Translations under genes and position numbers: made by a program
Part shown: in pieces, positions 18,406-27,217 of the stretch
Numbering within the stretch: position 1 is the stretch's first letter
Layout of the letters: the number at the start of each line of letters is the position of its first letter
NCBI GenBank assembly: GCA_027460525.1
Contig: JAPZAS010000004.1
Coordinates: 1 to 64,000, forward strand
Reading direction: 5' to 3'
Length of the DNA stretch: 64,000 bases
Origin: Candidatus Methanoperedens sp.
GTDB taxonomy: Archaea; Halobacteriota; Methanosarcinia; Methanosarcinales; Methanoperedenaceae
The notes under the pieces: generated by a model
What the model was told of the DNA's origin: nothing
Seen by the model: the letters and a program-made list of their open reading frames with translations, nothing else
Database searches by the model: none

Positions 18406-19035
18406 TCACTTCTTTTCTTTCTTTAAGGCAGAAGAAATCATAGAACCTGCGGTTTTCACCACCATGTATGCGCCGCCCACTACCAGTATCGCCGGCGCAG
18501 CAACACCAGCGGCTGCGGCTATTCCCGCGCTTGCAAGCAGTGCCATGTCATGGTTTGTGAGAAAACGGGAAACCTTATCGAGCGTGGATGGCTCGATAGC
18601 TACGGAGTCGGTTTCAAGAACTACCTCCCCTTTCTGGAAGACTTTTATCCATCCGCTTTCCTCTGATATAAGTACTGCAGTGAACGAATCATCAAATAAT
18701 GTAATACCATGAGCGGCTGCGTGTCTCGTCCCAAAACCGAGCAGCGTTTTTGATTTCAATATCCTTGAACCGTATGCAATCAGCTCACCTTCAGGTGTTA
18801 AAATCACAGCGCCGTCGAGCATGGCAAGTTTTTCTACCACAGCATCCATTCCCTTGCTCAGGAGATTACCGGCAAACTGGAGTTGAGGATAGTGGAAGCG
18901 GTAATTCCCTTCGATTTTATCCCGGTCTGCTATGATGAAAAGAGCGCCCTGATTCTCTTTAGCCAGACTCTTGGATATATTAAGGATGATACGCATTACC
19001 TCTGGTTTAATATCCTGGCTGTTCTCTTTACTCAT
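18406..19035 (-). CDS. DisA-N/DAC domain protein, putative diadenylate cyclase
   Basis: A 209-residue protein. Residues ~25-145 match the DAC domain that makes c-di-AMP from two ATP: the DGA motif is at 74-76 (LDGAVILTPEGELIAYGS) and the second motif at 102-108 reads GTRHAAA, with SEESG following. The canonical second motif is RHR, so the second arginine is alanine here. A hydrophobic hairpin (about 159-200) suggests membrane anchoring at the C terminus. c-di-AMP usually controls osmotic and potassium balance. Cyclase activity is plausible but unproven because of the substitution. Confidence 0.8.
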   Translation of the reverse strand: MSKENSQDIKPEVMRIILNISKSLAKENQGALFIIADRDKIEGNYRFHYPQLQFAGNLLSKGMDAVVEKLAMLDGAVILTPEGELIAYGSRILKSKTLLGFGTRHAAAHGITLFDDSFTAVLISEESGWIKVFQKGEVVLETDSVAIEPSTLDKVSRFLTNHDMALLASAGIAAAAGVAAPAILVVGGAYMVVKTAGSMISSALKKEKK

Positions 19036-19161
19036 GTCATCTTCTTGGAATCGAGATAAGTTATAGGTTTTGGTTAATTGATTTTTAGTTCAAGATGCGA
19101 AAATTCAAATACAAAGGTGGAAAATTGGTACAGCCACAAAAACATAAATAAAAGAGGTAAG

Positions 19162-19839
19162 TTGCAAAAAAAAGAATATATCCAGAAAATGTTTGCCGGC
19201 ATTTCCCATCGCTACGATTTTCTCAATCGTTTATTGAGCATGGGACGTGATAAATACTGGCGAAGGTTCGCAGCAGCTTTACTGCCACACGGATATATAA
19301 TTGATGTTTGTTCAGGAACAGGTGATGTGGCAGTAGAAGTTTCAAAAAAAAGCAACGTAATCGCCTCGGATTTTTGTGAAGAAATGCTGCAATTATGTCT
19401 CAAAAAAATAAAAAAACAGAATATAAAGAATGTCTACTGCGTCCAGAACGACGCTGAGAATCTTTCTTTTAAGGATGGAACTTTTAATGGCGCTATCGTT
19501 GCTTTCGGAATCAGGAACGTGGCGGATATCAAAAAAGCATTATCTGAGATGAACCGCGTTGTCAAAAAAAGTGGAAAAGTAGTCGTACTTGAGTTTTCTT
19601 TGCCAGAGAATAAAGCTTTCAAATCGATTTATTATCTTTATTTTCATAAGATATTACCTTTCATAGGCGCCTTGGTTTCTAAAAAGAAGGACGCATACAG
19701 TTATCTCCCATCTTCTGTGACGGCATTTCCGCAAAGGAATGAGTTTGTTGAACTTATGAAAGGAGCGGGTCTGATAGATATTGAATCTTATGACCTCACT
19801 TTTGGAATAGTTACAGTTTATGCAGGTAGGAAATCCTAA
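19162..19839 (+). CDS. menG: Demethylmenaquinone methyltransferase (MenG/UbiE)
   Basis: SAM-dependent C-methylation of the quinone ring, the last step of menaquinone synthesis. Diagnostic sequence: KMFAGISHRYDFLNRLLS, DVCSGTGDVA, AFGIRNVAD, and LEFSLPENK. I choose TTG 19162 because GAGGTAA lies immediately upstream and this gives a normal 225 residues; an in-frame TTG at 19078 would add 28 unrelated residues. The gene implies a quinone-based respiratory chain, unlike methanophenazine-using Methanosarcina. No other men or mqn genes are in the window. Confidence 0.9.
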   Translation: MQKKEYIQKMFAGISHRYDFLNRLLSMGRDKYWRRFAAALLPHGYIIDVCSGTGDVAVEVSKKSNVIASDFCEEMLQLCLKKIKKQNIKNVYCVQNDAENLSFKDGTFNGAIVAFGIRNVADIKKALSEMNRVVKKSGKVVVLEFSLPENKAFKSIYYLYFHKILPFIGALVSKKKDAYSYLPSSVTAFPQRNEFVELMKGAGLIDIESYDLTFGIVTVYAGRKS

Positions 19840-19875
19840 CTATTATGTATAAACAGAATGAATAAAGGATAGAAA

Positions 19876-20790
19876 ATGAATAAAGAAGATGTTTGCATAT
19901 TAATTCCCACACTCAATGAGGGAAAGACAATAGGCGGGATGGTAAGGGAATTTAAATCATTGGGTTATTCAAATGTTCTTGTCATCGACGGTCACAGTAC
20001 CGATGATACAGTGGAGAAGGCACAAAACGAAGGCGCAAAGGTTATAATCCAGAGCGGGACAGGAAAAGGACAGGCTGTGAGCCAGGCATTCCAGTCAATA
20101 ACAAGTGAATATGTGGTAATGCTGGATGGAGATGGAACGTATCTCCCCGAAGAGGTTGATAAAATTCTTGAACCAGTTATCGCAGGAATAGCCGACCATG
20201 TGATTGGAAACAGGTTTGCAAACTATCAGAAAGGCGCATTTACCCGCTTGAATCTTCTGGGGAACAGATTGCTCAACAAGATGTTCGGCTTTGCCTATGG
20301 TGTCTGGCTTGAGGACATACTTTCGGGTTACAGAGCCTTTAACAATACTGCTGTTAAACAGATTGAATTGAACAGAACAGGTTTTGAGGTTGAAACCGAA
20401 ATTACGGTTGAATGCGTGAAAAAAGACCTGAAAATAGTCGAGGTACCCATAACTTACCTTGCAAGGGTAAGCGGTGCTGCCACAAAACTGCAACCTATCA
20501 GGGATGGTTTCAGAATCGCATCTACCATATACCTGCTTGCGAAAACACACAATCCTCTTTTTTATTTCAATTTAATTGGAGGGTTTCTTACTCTAGGAGG
20601 CTTAGCCATTGGTATCTATGTCGTTGACGAATGGCTGAAAAACATTACCCATATTCCTCTTACCATCCTCGCAACGCTTCTCATCGTTACCGGGATTCAG
20701 ATGTTCATTTTTGCTATCATGAGCGACCTTATCGTGTCCATGCACAGGGAAAATATGCATATGTTGCGCAGAATAATAAAGGAAAGGTAA
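19876..20790 (+). CDS. Family 2 glycosyltransferase, dolichol-phosphate sugar transferase (AglJ-like)
   Basis: A 304-residue enzyme transferring a sugar from a nucleotide donor to a polyprenyl phosphate. The GT-A domain starts VCILIPTLNEGKTI and has metal-binding DGDGTY at about residue 80 and the EDILSGYRAF motif. Two transmembrane helices close the protein (about 238-262 and 268-292). It resembles the TIGR04182 archaeal group used in N-glycosylation of S-layer proteins. It is followed five bases later by npdG, probably only by packing. Confidence 0.85.
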   Translation: MNKEDVCILIPTLNEGKTIGGMVREFKSLGYSNVLVIDGHSTDDTVEKAQNEGAKVIIQSGTGKGQAVSQAFQSITSEYVVMLDGDGTYLPEEVDKILEPVIAGIADHVIGNRFANYQKGAFTRLNLLGNRLLNKMFGFAYGVWLEDILSGYRAFNNTAVKQIELNRTGFEVETEITVECVKKDLKIVEVPITYLARVSGAATKLQPIRDGFRIASTIYLLAKTHNPLFYFNLIGGFLTLGGLAIGIYVVDEWLKNITHIPLTILATLLIVTGIQMFIFAIMSDLIVSMHRENMHMLRRIIKER

Positions 20791-20795
20791 AAATT

Positions 20796-21452
20796 ATGAA
20801 GATAGCAATACTCGGAGGCACAGGCAGCATAGGGGAAGGATTCGCGCTTCGGTGGGCAGCAAAACATGATATAATGGTTTGTTCGCGTGAGATTGACAGG
20901 GCGGTCAGAGCAGCGGAAGAATATAAAGGCACGCTTTCAACTAAAGGGCTGCTGTGCTGCGGCATTACAGGATGCGGGAATGAAACCGCTATCGGCGATG
21001 CTGATGTTGTAGTGCTCTCAGTCCCGTACCAGGGCGTGGTGGCGATGTTAAAAAACCTGAAGCCGTGTTTTAAGGAGCAGATTGTAATCTCACTTGTAGT
21101 ACCAATGAAAAAAAATAAATGGTTTGAATATACGCCTCCAAAGCAGGGCAGCGCCGCACTTGAGATAAGGGATATCCTTCCAGAGGGTGTAAAGATTGTA
21201 TCGGCTTACCATAATGTGTCTGCAAAGAAACTGGCACATCCTGAATTGAGCCTTGACTATGATGTTGTTGTTTGCGGCGATGATGAGGATGCGAAAAAAA
21301 CCGTGATGGGGTTAACGAAGGAAATAAAGAATCTTCGTCCTCTTGATGGGGGAAGTCTTGCCTCTTCGTATATGAGCGAGTCCCTGACACCATTTTTGAT
21401 CAACCTTGCGATTCGAAACGGGCTCTTTGACCTCGGCGTTAAATTTGTATGA
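20796..21452 (+). CDS. npdG: F420-dependent NADP reductase
   Basis: Moves hydride between reduced coenzyme F420 and NADP+. The start MKIAILGGTGSIGEGFALRW is the nucleotide-binding motif, and SVPYQGV and HNVSAKKL follow as in characterised archaeal enzymes. Length 218 residues. ATG 20796 is six bases after the preceding stop with AAAGG in front. The gene shows that the organism makes F420. Downstream lies the palindrome cluster. Confidence 0.93.
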   Translation: MKIAILGGTGSIGEGFALRWAAKHDIMVCSREIDRAVRAAEEYKGTLSTKGLLCCGITGCGNETAIGDADVVVLSVPYQGVVAMLKNLKPCFKEQIVISLVVPMKKNKWFEYTPPKQGSAALEIRDILPEGVKIVSAYHNVSAKKLAHPELSLDYDVVVCGDDEDAKKTVMGLTKEIKNLRPLDGGSLASSYMSESLTPFLINLAIRNGLFDLGVKFV

Positions 21453-21504
21453 AAAACTTTAAGAAAGTTTTATCAAAAACTGTTGCGTCAGTTTACACCG
21501 CGCA

Positions 21505-21608
21505 CACGTATGGCTTCGCCATACGTGGACACGCCCTCCCGAGGCGTGACTCGGGAAGGGGATGTTTCACATCCCCTATACGTCATAAAGGGGCGTAACC
21601 CTTTATGA
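21505..21608 (+). repeat. Cluster of four adjacent palindromes between npdG and the glycosylase gene
   Basis: Four perfect stems follow one another. P1: CACGTATGGC/GCCATACGTG, loop TTC (21505-21527). P2: CACGCC/GGCGTG (21530-21548), which competes with TCCCGAG/CTCGGGA (21537-21556). P3: AGGGGATGT/ACATCCCCT, loop TTC (21557-21577). P4: TCATAAAGGG/CCCTTTATGA, six-base loop (21583-21608). The 3' arm of P4 contains ATG 21605 of the next gene. The GC-rich stems contrast with the A/T-rich intergenic DNA around. This may be a mobile palindromic element or a translational control structure. Confidence 0.8.
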
Positions 21609-22231
21609 TTTCAGCAATAAGGCTCTTCGAGATTTACAATAGACTTTTAGATGAATTCGGGCACAGGCACTGGTGGCCTGCAGACACACCTTTCGAGGTC
21701 GTGGTGGGCGCCGTGCTCACCCAGCAGACCAAATGGGAGAACGTAGAGAGGGCAATCCTGAACCTGAAAGAGCGGGGATTGATGGAGCCAGAACCTCTTT
21801 CAAAGGCTGATATTGAAGACGTGGAGGAGCGCATCAGGTGCACGGGGTTTTACAGGCAGAAAGCCCGGAGGGTAAAAAATATCTCAGCATTTTTTTTTGA
21901 ACATCCCCGAATCCTTGAAAAACCTGCGGATGAACTTCGCAATATGCTTCTGTCTCTTCCTGGTATTGGGGATGAAACGGCTGATAGCATCGTATTATAT
22001 GCAGCAGACAAGCCCAGATTCGTAATCGATGCTTATACAAAGAGGATGTGCAGATGTCTGGGAATTGAGGGTGATTACAGGAAATTGCAGTCGCTTTTCG
22101 AAGAGTCGCTTCCTCAGGATGTTCCCCTTTACAAGGAATTTCATGCCCTCATCGTGGAATACGGAAAACAATTCTGCGGGAAAAAGAGATGCATGGGATG
22201 TATATTGGTAGAAAATGGCAAGATGTCATAA
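21605..22231 (+). CDS. Endonuclease III-type DNA glycosylase
   Basis: A 208-residue HhH-GPD base-excision glycosylase. The helix-hairpin-helix is LPGIGDETADSIVLYA and the catalytic Asp lies in FVIDAYTKRM. C-terminal cysteines (MCRCL, FCGKKRCMGC) suggest a [4Fe-4S] cluster. The VLTQQTKWENV motif resembles 3-methyladenine (MagIII-like) and Mig-like members more than classic Nth, so substrate specificity is uncertain. The start codon sits inside palindrome P4 and no separate Shine-Dalgarno is apparent. Its end overlaps the radical SAM gene by 17 bases. Confidence 0.85.
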   Translation: MISAIRLFEIYNRLLDEFGHRHWWPADTPFEVVVGAVLTQQTKWENVERAILNLKERGLMEPEPLSKADIEDVEERIRCTGFYRQKARRVKNISAFFFEHPRILEKPADELRNMLLSLPGIGDETADSIVLYAADKPRFVIDAYTKRMCRCLGIEGDYRKLQSLFEESLPQDVPLYKEFHALIVEYGKQFCGKKRCMGCILVENGKMS

Positions 22232-23216
22232 TATCCTCATCCGCGATTTGCCTCTTTTCGGCTGCATAGCTTTTGGAATCATCGACCGCGGAACGAATGT
22301 GCTGCAGGTGCGCCCCATCAGCGAATGTCCATTATCCTGTATCTTCTGCTCAACCGATGCTGGTCCTCATTCAAGGCGCAGGATATCCGAGTACATGGTT
22401 GACCTTCCGCAATTACTCGCTGCATTTGATTGGGCGGCTTCTTACAAGGAAATTAACGAAATCGAGGCACACATCGACACGGTCGGGGAGCCGCTGATGT
22501 ACCCTCATATTGTTGAGCTTGTATCTGGTTTATCGGGGAACAGGCATGTCAGGACAGTATCCATGCAGACCAACGGCACGCTGCTGAACACTGAACTTAT
22601 AGATGAACTTGAAGATGCCGGGCTTTCAAGGATAAATATGTCCATCGAGTCGCTTGACCCGGAGCTTGCGAGGAGGATTGCAGGGACTAAATCTTACAAT
22701 ATAGATGAGGTTCTTGAGAATGCTGAATACATCGCTAAAAGCTCTGCTATCGACCTTCTCGTCGCCCCAGTGTGGCTTCCCGGCATTAACGATGATGAGA
22801 TACCAAAACTAATCCAGTTTGCCTGCGAAATAGGTGCAGGGAAAAAATGGCCTGCGCTGGGCATACAGAAGTTCCTGCCCCACAGGTACGGAAGAAAACC
22901 GAATATAGAGGTAATGGGCTGGCAGGTATTCTATTCCAGGCTCAAGGAGTGGGAAAAAATCTATAATACAAAGATTGTTCTGGCGCCGCAGGATTTTGGA
23001 AGTTTCCAGTGTAAAGCTCTGCCGCGTGTTTTCAAAAGGTATGAAAGGGTGAAGGTCAAAGTAGTGGGCCCGGGCTGGATGAAGGGGGAGAAGCTTGCAG
23101 TTGCTAGGGACAGGGTGGTTACAATTCTGGATGCCGATAGAATCCCTGTGGGAATAGATGTTTTTGTGAGGATGGAAAGGGTTGTGGACGGGATATATAT
23201 AGCAAGGAAAAGCTAA
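22215..23216 (+). CDS. Radical SAM protein
   Basis: A 333-residue radical SAM enzyme with cluster motif CPLSCIFC at about residues 38-45, then GEPLMYPH and a normal TIM-barrel order. The last ~70 residues (RYERVKVKVVGPGW onward) look like a beta-rich TRAM-like domain, which in related enzymes binds RNA. The exact reaction is unknown; archaeal homologues are annotated only as radical SAM proteins. Overlap with the glycosylase gene indicates an operon. Confidence 0.85.
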   Translation: MARCHNILIRDLPLFGCIAFGIIDRGTNVLQVRPISECPLSCIFCSTDAGPHSRRRISEYMVDLPQLLAAFDWAASYKEINEIEAHIDTVGEPLMYPHIVELVSGLSGNRHVRTVSMQTNGTLLNTELIDELEDAGLSRINMSIESLDPELARRIAGTKSYNIDEVLENAEYIAKSSAIDLLVAPVWLPGINDDEIPKLIQFACEIGAGKKWPALGIQKFLPHRYGRKPNIEVMGWQVFYSRLKEWEKIYNTKIVLAPQDFGSFQCKALPRVFKRYERVKVKVVGPGWMKGEKLAVARDRVVTILDADRIPVGIDVFVRMERVVDGIYIARKS

Positions 23217-23287
23217 AAATCGGAATGGTTTGTTTGAGTTAAGTTTATATGTAATTAATATTCAGTAGGTATCCGTATTCTTATAGC

Positions 23288-24610
23288 ATGGAAGATGAAA
23301 AAATGAATATCAAAAGCCCTCTACACTATTTGAAGTATATTTTGCTGTCAGCAATTCCACTGTTAGTACTGGCGGATGCAGCGTATGCAGCCGCGCCGCA
23401 AATAGACAAAGCCGATACCGCTTGGGTTCTTGCCAGCGCAGCGCTCGTGATGATAATGATTCCTGGAGTAGGTCTTTTCTACGGAGGCATGGTGCGAAAG
23501 AAAAATGCCATCTCAACGATAATATTAAGCTTTGCAATCCTGGCGCTGATAAGCGTGCAGTGGGTGCTTTTTGGCTACAGCCTTGCCTTCGGACCTGATG
23601 TGGGCGGCGTGATCGGGAACCTTCACTGGGCCGGGCTCATTGGCGTAGGTCAGGAGCCTAATAATTACGCTACTACCATCCCTGCACTTGCTTTTATGAT
23701 ATTCCAGGCGATGTTTGCCATAATCGCAGTCGCTCTGATTACCGGTGCATTCGTTGAGCGAATAAAGTTCAGTGCTTTCCTGATATTCTCTTTTCTCTGG
23801 GCTACTCTTGTTTACGACCCCATAGCGCACTGGGTCTGGAGCGCAGGAGGATGGCTTCACAACCTTGGAGTGCTAGATTTCGCCGGCGGTGCAGTGGTGC
23901 ACATAAGCGCCGGAATGTCAGCTCTCGCAATTGCCCTGGTGATAGGTGCGCGCAAGGATTTTGGAAAATATACGATGGAGCCTCACAGCATACCCATAAC
24001 CATGCTGGGCGCAGCGCTTCTGTGGTTTGGCTGGTTCGGGTTTAACGCAGGCAGCGCAGTCACAAGTAATGGAGTCGCCGCAAGCGCATTTGTGGCAACA
24101 AATACAGCCGGAGCCGTTGGCGCGCTGACATGGACGCTGCTGGGCTGGTATTACAAAAAACCAACTGCCCTTGGTATGGCAACAGGCGCAGTTGTAGGAC
24201 TTGCTGCAATTACGCCGGCATCTGGTTTTGTCACACCTCTTGCAGCCATGGTAATAGGTGCTGTAGCTGCAGTGATATGCTATTACGCAATGCTTTTCAG
24301 GATGAAACAGAACGTGGACGAATCCCTTGATGTCTGGGCATGCCACGGCATAGGCGGAATATGGGGTATAATTGCCGTGGGCATATTTGCGACAACTTTA
24401 GTAAATCCGGCAGGTTCAGGTTTGATAGATAACCATGCAGGGCAGGTCGTGACACAATTGATAGCGGTCGTAGCGACCTCGGTCTACGCTTTTGTGGCGA
24501 CCTTTATTCTTTCGAAGGTTATCGACTCAACCATTGGCTTGCGCGTTCGCGATGAAGAGGAAGCAGTGGGTCTGGACATCGCCCAGCATGCAGAAAAGGC
24601 TTATTCGTGA
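23288..24610 (+). CDS. amt: Ammonium transporter Amt
   Basis: A 440-residue channel for ammonium uptake. A cleavable signal sequence (residues ~14-37, ending DAAYAAAP) precedes 11 transmembrane helices. Typical motifs are GVGLFYGGMVRKKNAI, the pore region LVYDPIAHWVWSAGGWL, FAGGAVVHISAG and the C-terminal DVWACHGIGGIWG. There is no glnK gene next to it, which is unusual for an archaeal amt; instead a small GDCC gene is coupled through a GTGA overlap. Confidence 0.95.
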   Translation: MEDEKMNIKSPLHYLKYILLSAIPLLVLADAAYAAAPQIDKADTAWVLASAALVMIMIPGVGLFYGGMVRKKNAISTIILSFAILALISVQWVLFGYSLAFGPDVGGVIGNLHWAGLIGVGQEPNNYATTIPALAFMIFQAMFAIIAVALITGAFVERIKFSAFLIFSFLWATLVYDPIAHWVWSAGGWLHNLGVLDFAGGAVVHISAGMSALAIALVIGARKDFGKYTMEPHSIPITMLGAALLWFGWFGFNAGSAVTSNGVAASAFVATNTAGAVGALTWTLLGWYYKKPTALGMATGAVVGLAAITPASGFVTPLAAMVIGAVAAVICYYAMLFRMKQNVDESLDVWACHGIGGIWGIIAVGIFATTLVNPAGSGLIDNHAGQVVTQLIAVVATSVYAFVATFILSKVIDSTIGLRVRDEEEAVGLDIAQHAEKAYS

Positions 24611-24800
24611 TATCATACGAAGCAACCATAACCTGCCCTGAGTGCGGCTATTCCCGCAAGGAAACAATGCCGCGGGATAGCTGCCTTGTCTTTTATCAGT
24701 GCAGGAAATGCGGGTTGTCATAAGACCTGAGGAAGGCGATTGCTGCGTATTCTGTTCGTATGCGGATAAGCGGTGCCCGCCCATGCAAACGACTACTTAA
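24607..24800 (+). pseudogene. GDCCVxC-type small protein gene with frameshift
   Basis: GTG 24607 overlaps the amt stop (GTGA). The first frame gives ATITCPECGYSRKETMPRDS and YQCRKCGLS, then TAA at 24721-24723. The expected continuation, IRPEEGDCCVFCSYADKRCP and a stop at 24798, is found in the -1-shifted frame. Together they match the GDCCVxC family, whose members keep this order in one frame and sometimes use selenocysteine. One missing base near 24717-24720 would restore the gene. It may be decayed, a sequence error, or use recoding. Confidence 0.7.
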
Positions 24801-26133
24801 TCCGCTTTATGATTATTATTCCAGCGATAATTACAATCAATATTAGAATAATCGCAATAATATTCCTGATGCCAAGACCTGCCTCTGCACTCTTAAAATT
24901 GAATTCTTTATCCGAGTCAAGCGATACGTGCTCCTCATACGTTCCTCCTGCACCAGCGGCTTTCAGTGTATAACTCGTATTCAAGGGCAGTCCTGCAAAA
25001 ACAAGCTCGGAATCTTGGCTTTCAGATAGTTTCCCGCCGTCATTCCATAATGAAACTGTATACTGCGAATCCGCTTTTATGAATATGCTGGCGTAATTTT
25101 TTATATTGATGGTTTTACCATCCGCATACTGGAGATGATTGGGGAGGTCAAGCACGCTCAGGAGAGTGGGAGCAATATCCTCCTGTCCGTATTCTCCTGA
25201 TACAACCCCGGATACCGCATTTGGGGAAAGTATGACGAGAGGTATCCTCAGGCTTTCCTGCTTTGAAACGTATTTATCACCCGAATGCCCGCCCCTTCGT
25301 GCGTTTTTCGTGGCGAAAGACATTCCGTGGTCGGCGGTTAAGAATAAAGCGATATTGTTATCGGAAGCGGTTCTGTACAGAGGATAAAAATCCCGGTCCA
25401 GGTCTTCGATTAACTTCACGTAATCATCATTCCCGAGATTGTGACCACCGCTATCTATTTCTCCCACATTCACTGTGAGCAGGAATTTTTGATTCGGGTG
25501 GTTTTCTATCATGGCGCCAGCAACTGCATTGGCAGCGTCGATGCTCCATTTATTGTAAGCAGCATACTTCTCTGTCCCGGATAGGTTGTTCAGATATGAA
25601 GGCATTTTCATCTTCCAGTCATACATCAGTTCATAAACACCCGAGGGCGCATTTTTTATCTGGATAGAAATCAGTGGCTTGTCAAGTGAATTATTCTCCG
25701 CGAACAGGATTATATCCTGCTCCGCCCTCATGTTCGAAAAATCGCCGGTTTCCATTACTGCAAGATTAACGAAGCCGTGCTGCCTTGTGATATCATAAAT
25801 GGTCGCATCAGGATAGCCAACGATTTCCTCGTTTGCTTTCGAATCGCCTGTGACTATCACCGAATGCGCTATTCCGGTGACAGGGGTTGGGGTTTTAATG
25901 TTTATTACCCTTGCCCCGAAGGAAAGGTTTTGTGTTATTGCTTTGGGTATTTCACCGCCATCGAGGGCGATGGGTGTAAGTTCAGGATAATAATACGAGG
26001 AGCCGAAACCGTCAACGATAAAAAGGATGGCGCTTTGTGGTTTTTTGACATCGTTTAATGTGATTTCTGAGACCGCAGAGGCGGTGTTTGAGACCAAAAT
26101 TAATAATACTATAATTATCAAAAATTTTTTCAT
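24793..26133 (-). CDS. Membrane-anchored alkaline-phosphatase-superfamily hydrolase
   Basis: A 446-residue exported protein with a signal peptide (residues 1-20), a large catalytic domain and a C-terminal transmembrane anchor (about 420-444). Metal-binding motifs of the sulfatase/phosphopentomutase group are present: FIVDGFGSSYY near the start, FLTADHGMSF and RGGHSGD. A beta-sandwich-like segment (about 345-405) precedes the anchor. It should act outside the cell on a phosphate or sulfate ester; the substrate is unknown. Confidence 0.8.
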   Translation of the reverse strand: MKKFLIIIVLLILVSNTASAVSEITLNDVKKPQSAILFIVDGFGSSYYYPELTPIALDGGEIPKAITQNLSFGARVINIKTPTPVTGIAHSVIVTGDSKANEEIVGYPDATIYDITRQHGFVNLAVMETGDFSNMRAEQDIILFAENNSLDKPLISIQIKNAPSGVYELMYDWKMKMPSYLNNLSGTEKYAAYNKWSIDAANAVAGAMIENHPNQKFLLTVNVGEIDSGGHNLGNDDYVKLIEDLDRDFYPLYRTASDNNIALFLTADHGMSFATKNARRGGHSGDKYVSKQESLRIPLVILSPNAVSGVVSGEYGQEDIAPTLLSVLDLPNHLQYADGKTINIKNYASIFIKADSQYTVSLWNDGGKLSESQDSELVFAGLPLNTSYTLKAAGAGGTYEEHVSLDSDKEFNFKSAEAGLGIRNIIAIILILIVIIAGIIIIKRIK

Positions 26134-26189
26134 GGGACGTGCTGATAGATTGGCGAGATAAAAAGATTTCTAAATGTTCGCCGTTAATG

Positions 26190-27215
26190 TCAATTCCCGT
26201 CAGGTTTTCCTTTCTTCAGTATCCATGCCTTCCTCCGGTAATAGTTCAACGGATGCGAAATCCGCTCACACAGCGCCTCCTTCCCGAAACAATTCCCGTA
26301 CGTTATCATGGTGGCGCACGAAGGGGAAGTATAGGCAGTACCTGTGGCGCCGTGGATATGCATTACCTGATACCTTGTGCGCTCTTCATCAAAATCAGGC
26401 GAGACCTTGAAAAGTTCAATAATTCCTTCGGCATTCATTCCTATATTGAGCAGAAAAGAGACAAGGGCGAAGCGCATCGAATGGGGGAGATTCACGCCAG
26501 CTTTGGCATTTGAAAGCGCATGAACCATGCACGGGGGAAAACAATCCGGCATTATTTCCTTGAACTCCTCAATGCTGAACTCTGATTTGCGTGATGTCAG
26601 GGCATTACGGATTTCGCCAATGTAGCTTTGAAGTTTTGAACATATCGTGGGAGGTACGTCTACAGGCAGGTTTGATTCAATCCTTTTCCTGATAGCCTCT
26701 TCCAGGATGCGCGAGAAATCCTCCCTGATGAGAGTTACATTCCCGTGGTCCATATTCCTGTTTACGAGCTTCCATTTAGGTTCATGGATAGCATTTGCAA
26801 AGCGGATATAGTCGGTAAAATGCATCACCACTGACCGCTCATCCAGCACAGCGGAGATATTAAAATCCTCTGCAAGCTCTTTAAGATCATCACCTGAGAG
26901 TTGTTTTACCTGCTCATGGGCATATTTTGCTTCAGCAAGGGCATACCGTCGGATAAGATAATTGTCATTTATGCACGAAACAAGTATCCTTGCTACAGGG
27001 TACGAGAGCAGCTCTTTCTCCGCACTCACCGTGTCAGGATATTCATTCTTTGCGATTCCCTCCCCGAGGGCGGAAAGTACGCGCTCTTTTCCCCGCAATC
27101 GAACCTGTTCGAACGCCCTTTCAGAAAAAAGCTCATCGAGTTTGAAATCCAGAGCTTCTACATATTTTACCGCGCCGTTAACAAATGGAAAATAAGCAAA
27201 CTTGAAAACATCCAT
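26190..27215 (-). CDS. priL: DNA primase large subunit
   Basis: The 341-residue regulatory subunit of archaeal/eukaryotic primase. Conserved cysteines (in PPCMVH, PSCATMITYGNCFG and ALCERISHP) would ligate the [4Fe-4S] cluster of the C-terminal domain. The region following, HPLNYYRRKAW, is also typical. It begins three bases after the pcn stop, so the replication clamp and primase subunit are co-expressed. Confidence 0.93.
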   Translation of the reverse strand: MDVFKFAYFPFVNGAVKYVEALDFKLDELFSERAFEQVRLRGKERVLSALGEGIAKNEYPDTVSAEKELLSYPVARILVSCINDNYLIRRYALAEAKYAHEQVKQLSGDDLKELAEDFNISAVLDERSVVMHFTDYIRFANAIHEPKWKLVNRNMDHGNVTLIREDFSRILEEAIRKRIESNLPVDVPPTICSKLQSYIGEIRNALTSRKSEFSIEEFKEIMPDCFPPCMVHALSNAKAGVNLPHSMRFALVSFLLNIGMNAEGIIELFKVSPDFDEERTRYQVMHIHGATGTAYTSPSCATMITYGNCFGKEALCERISHPLNYYRRKAWILKKGKPDGN

Positions 27216-27217
27216 GC

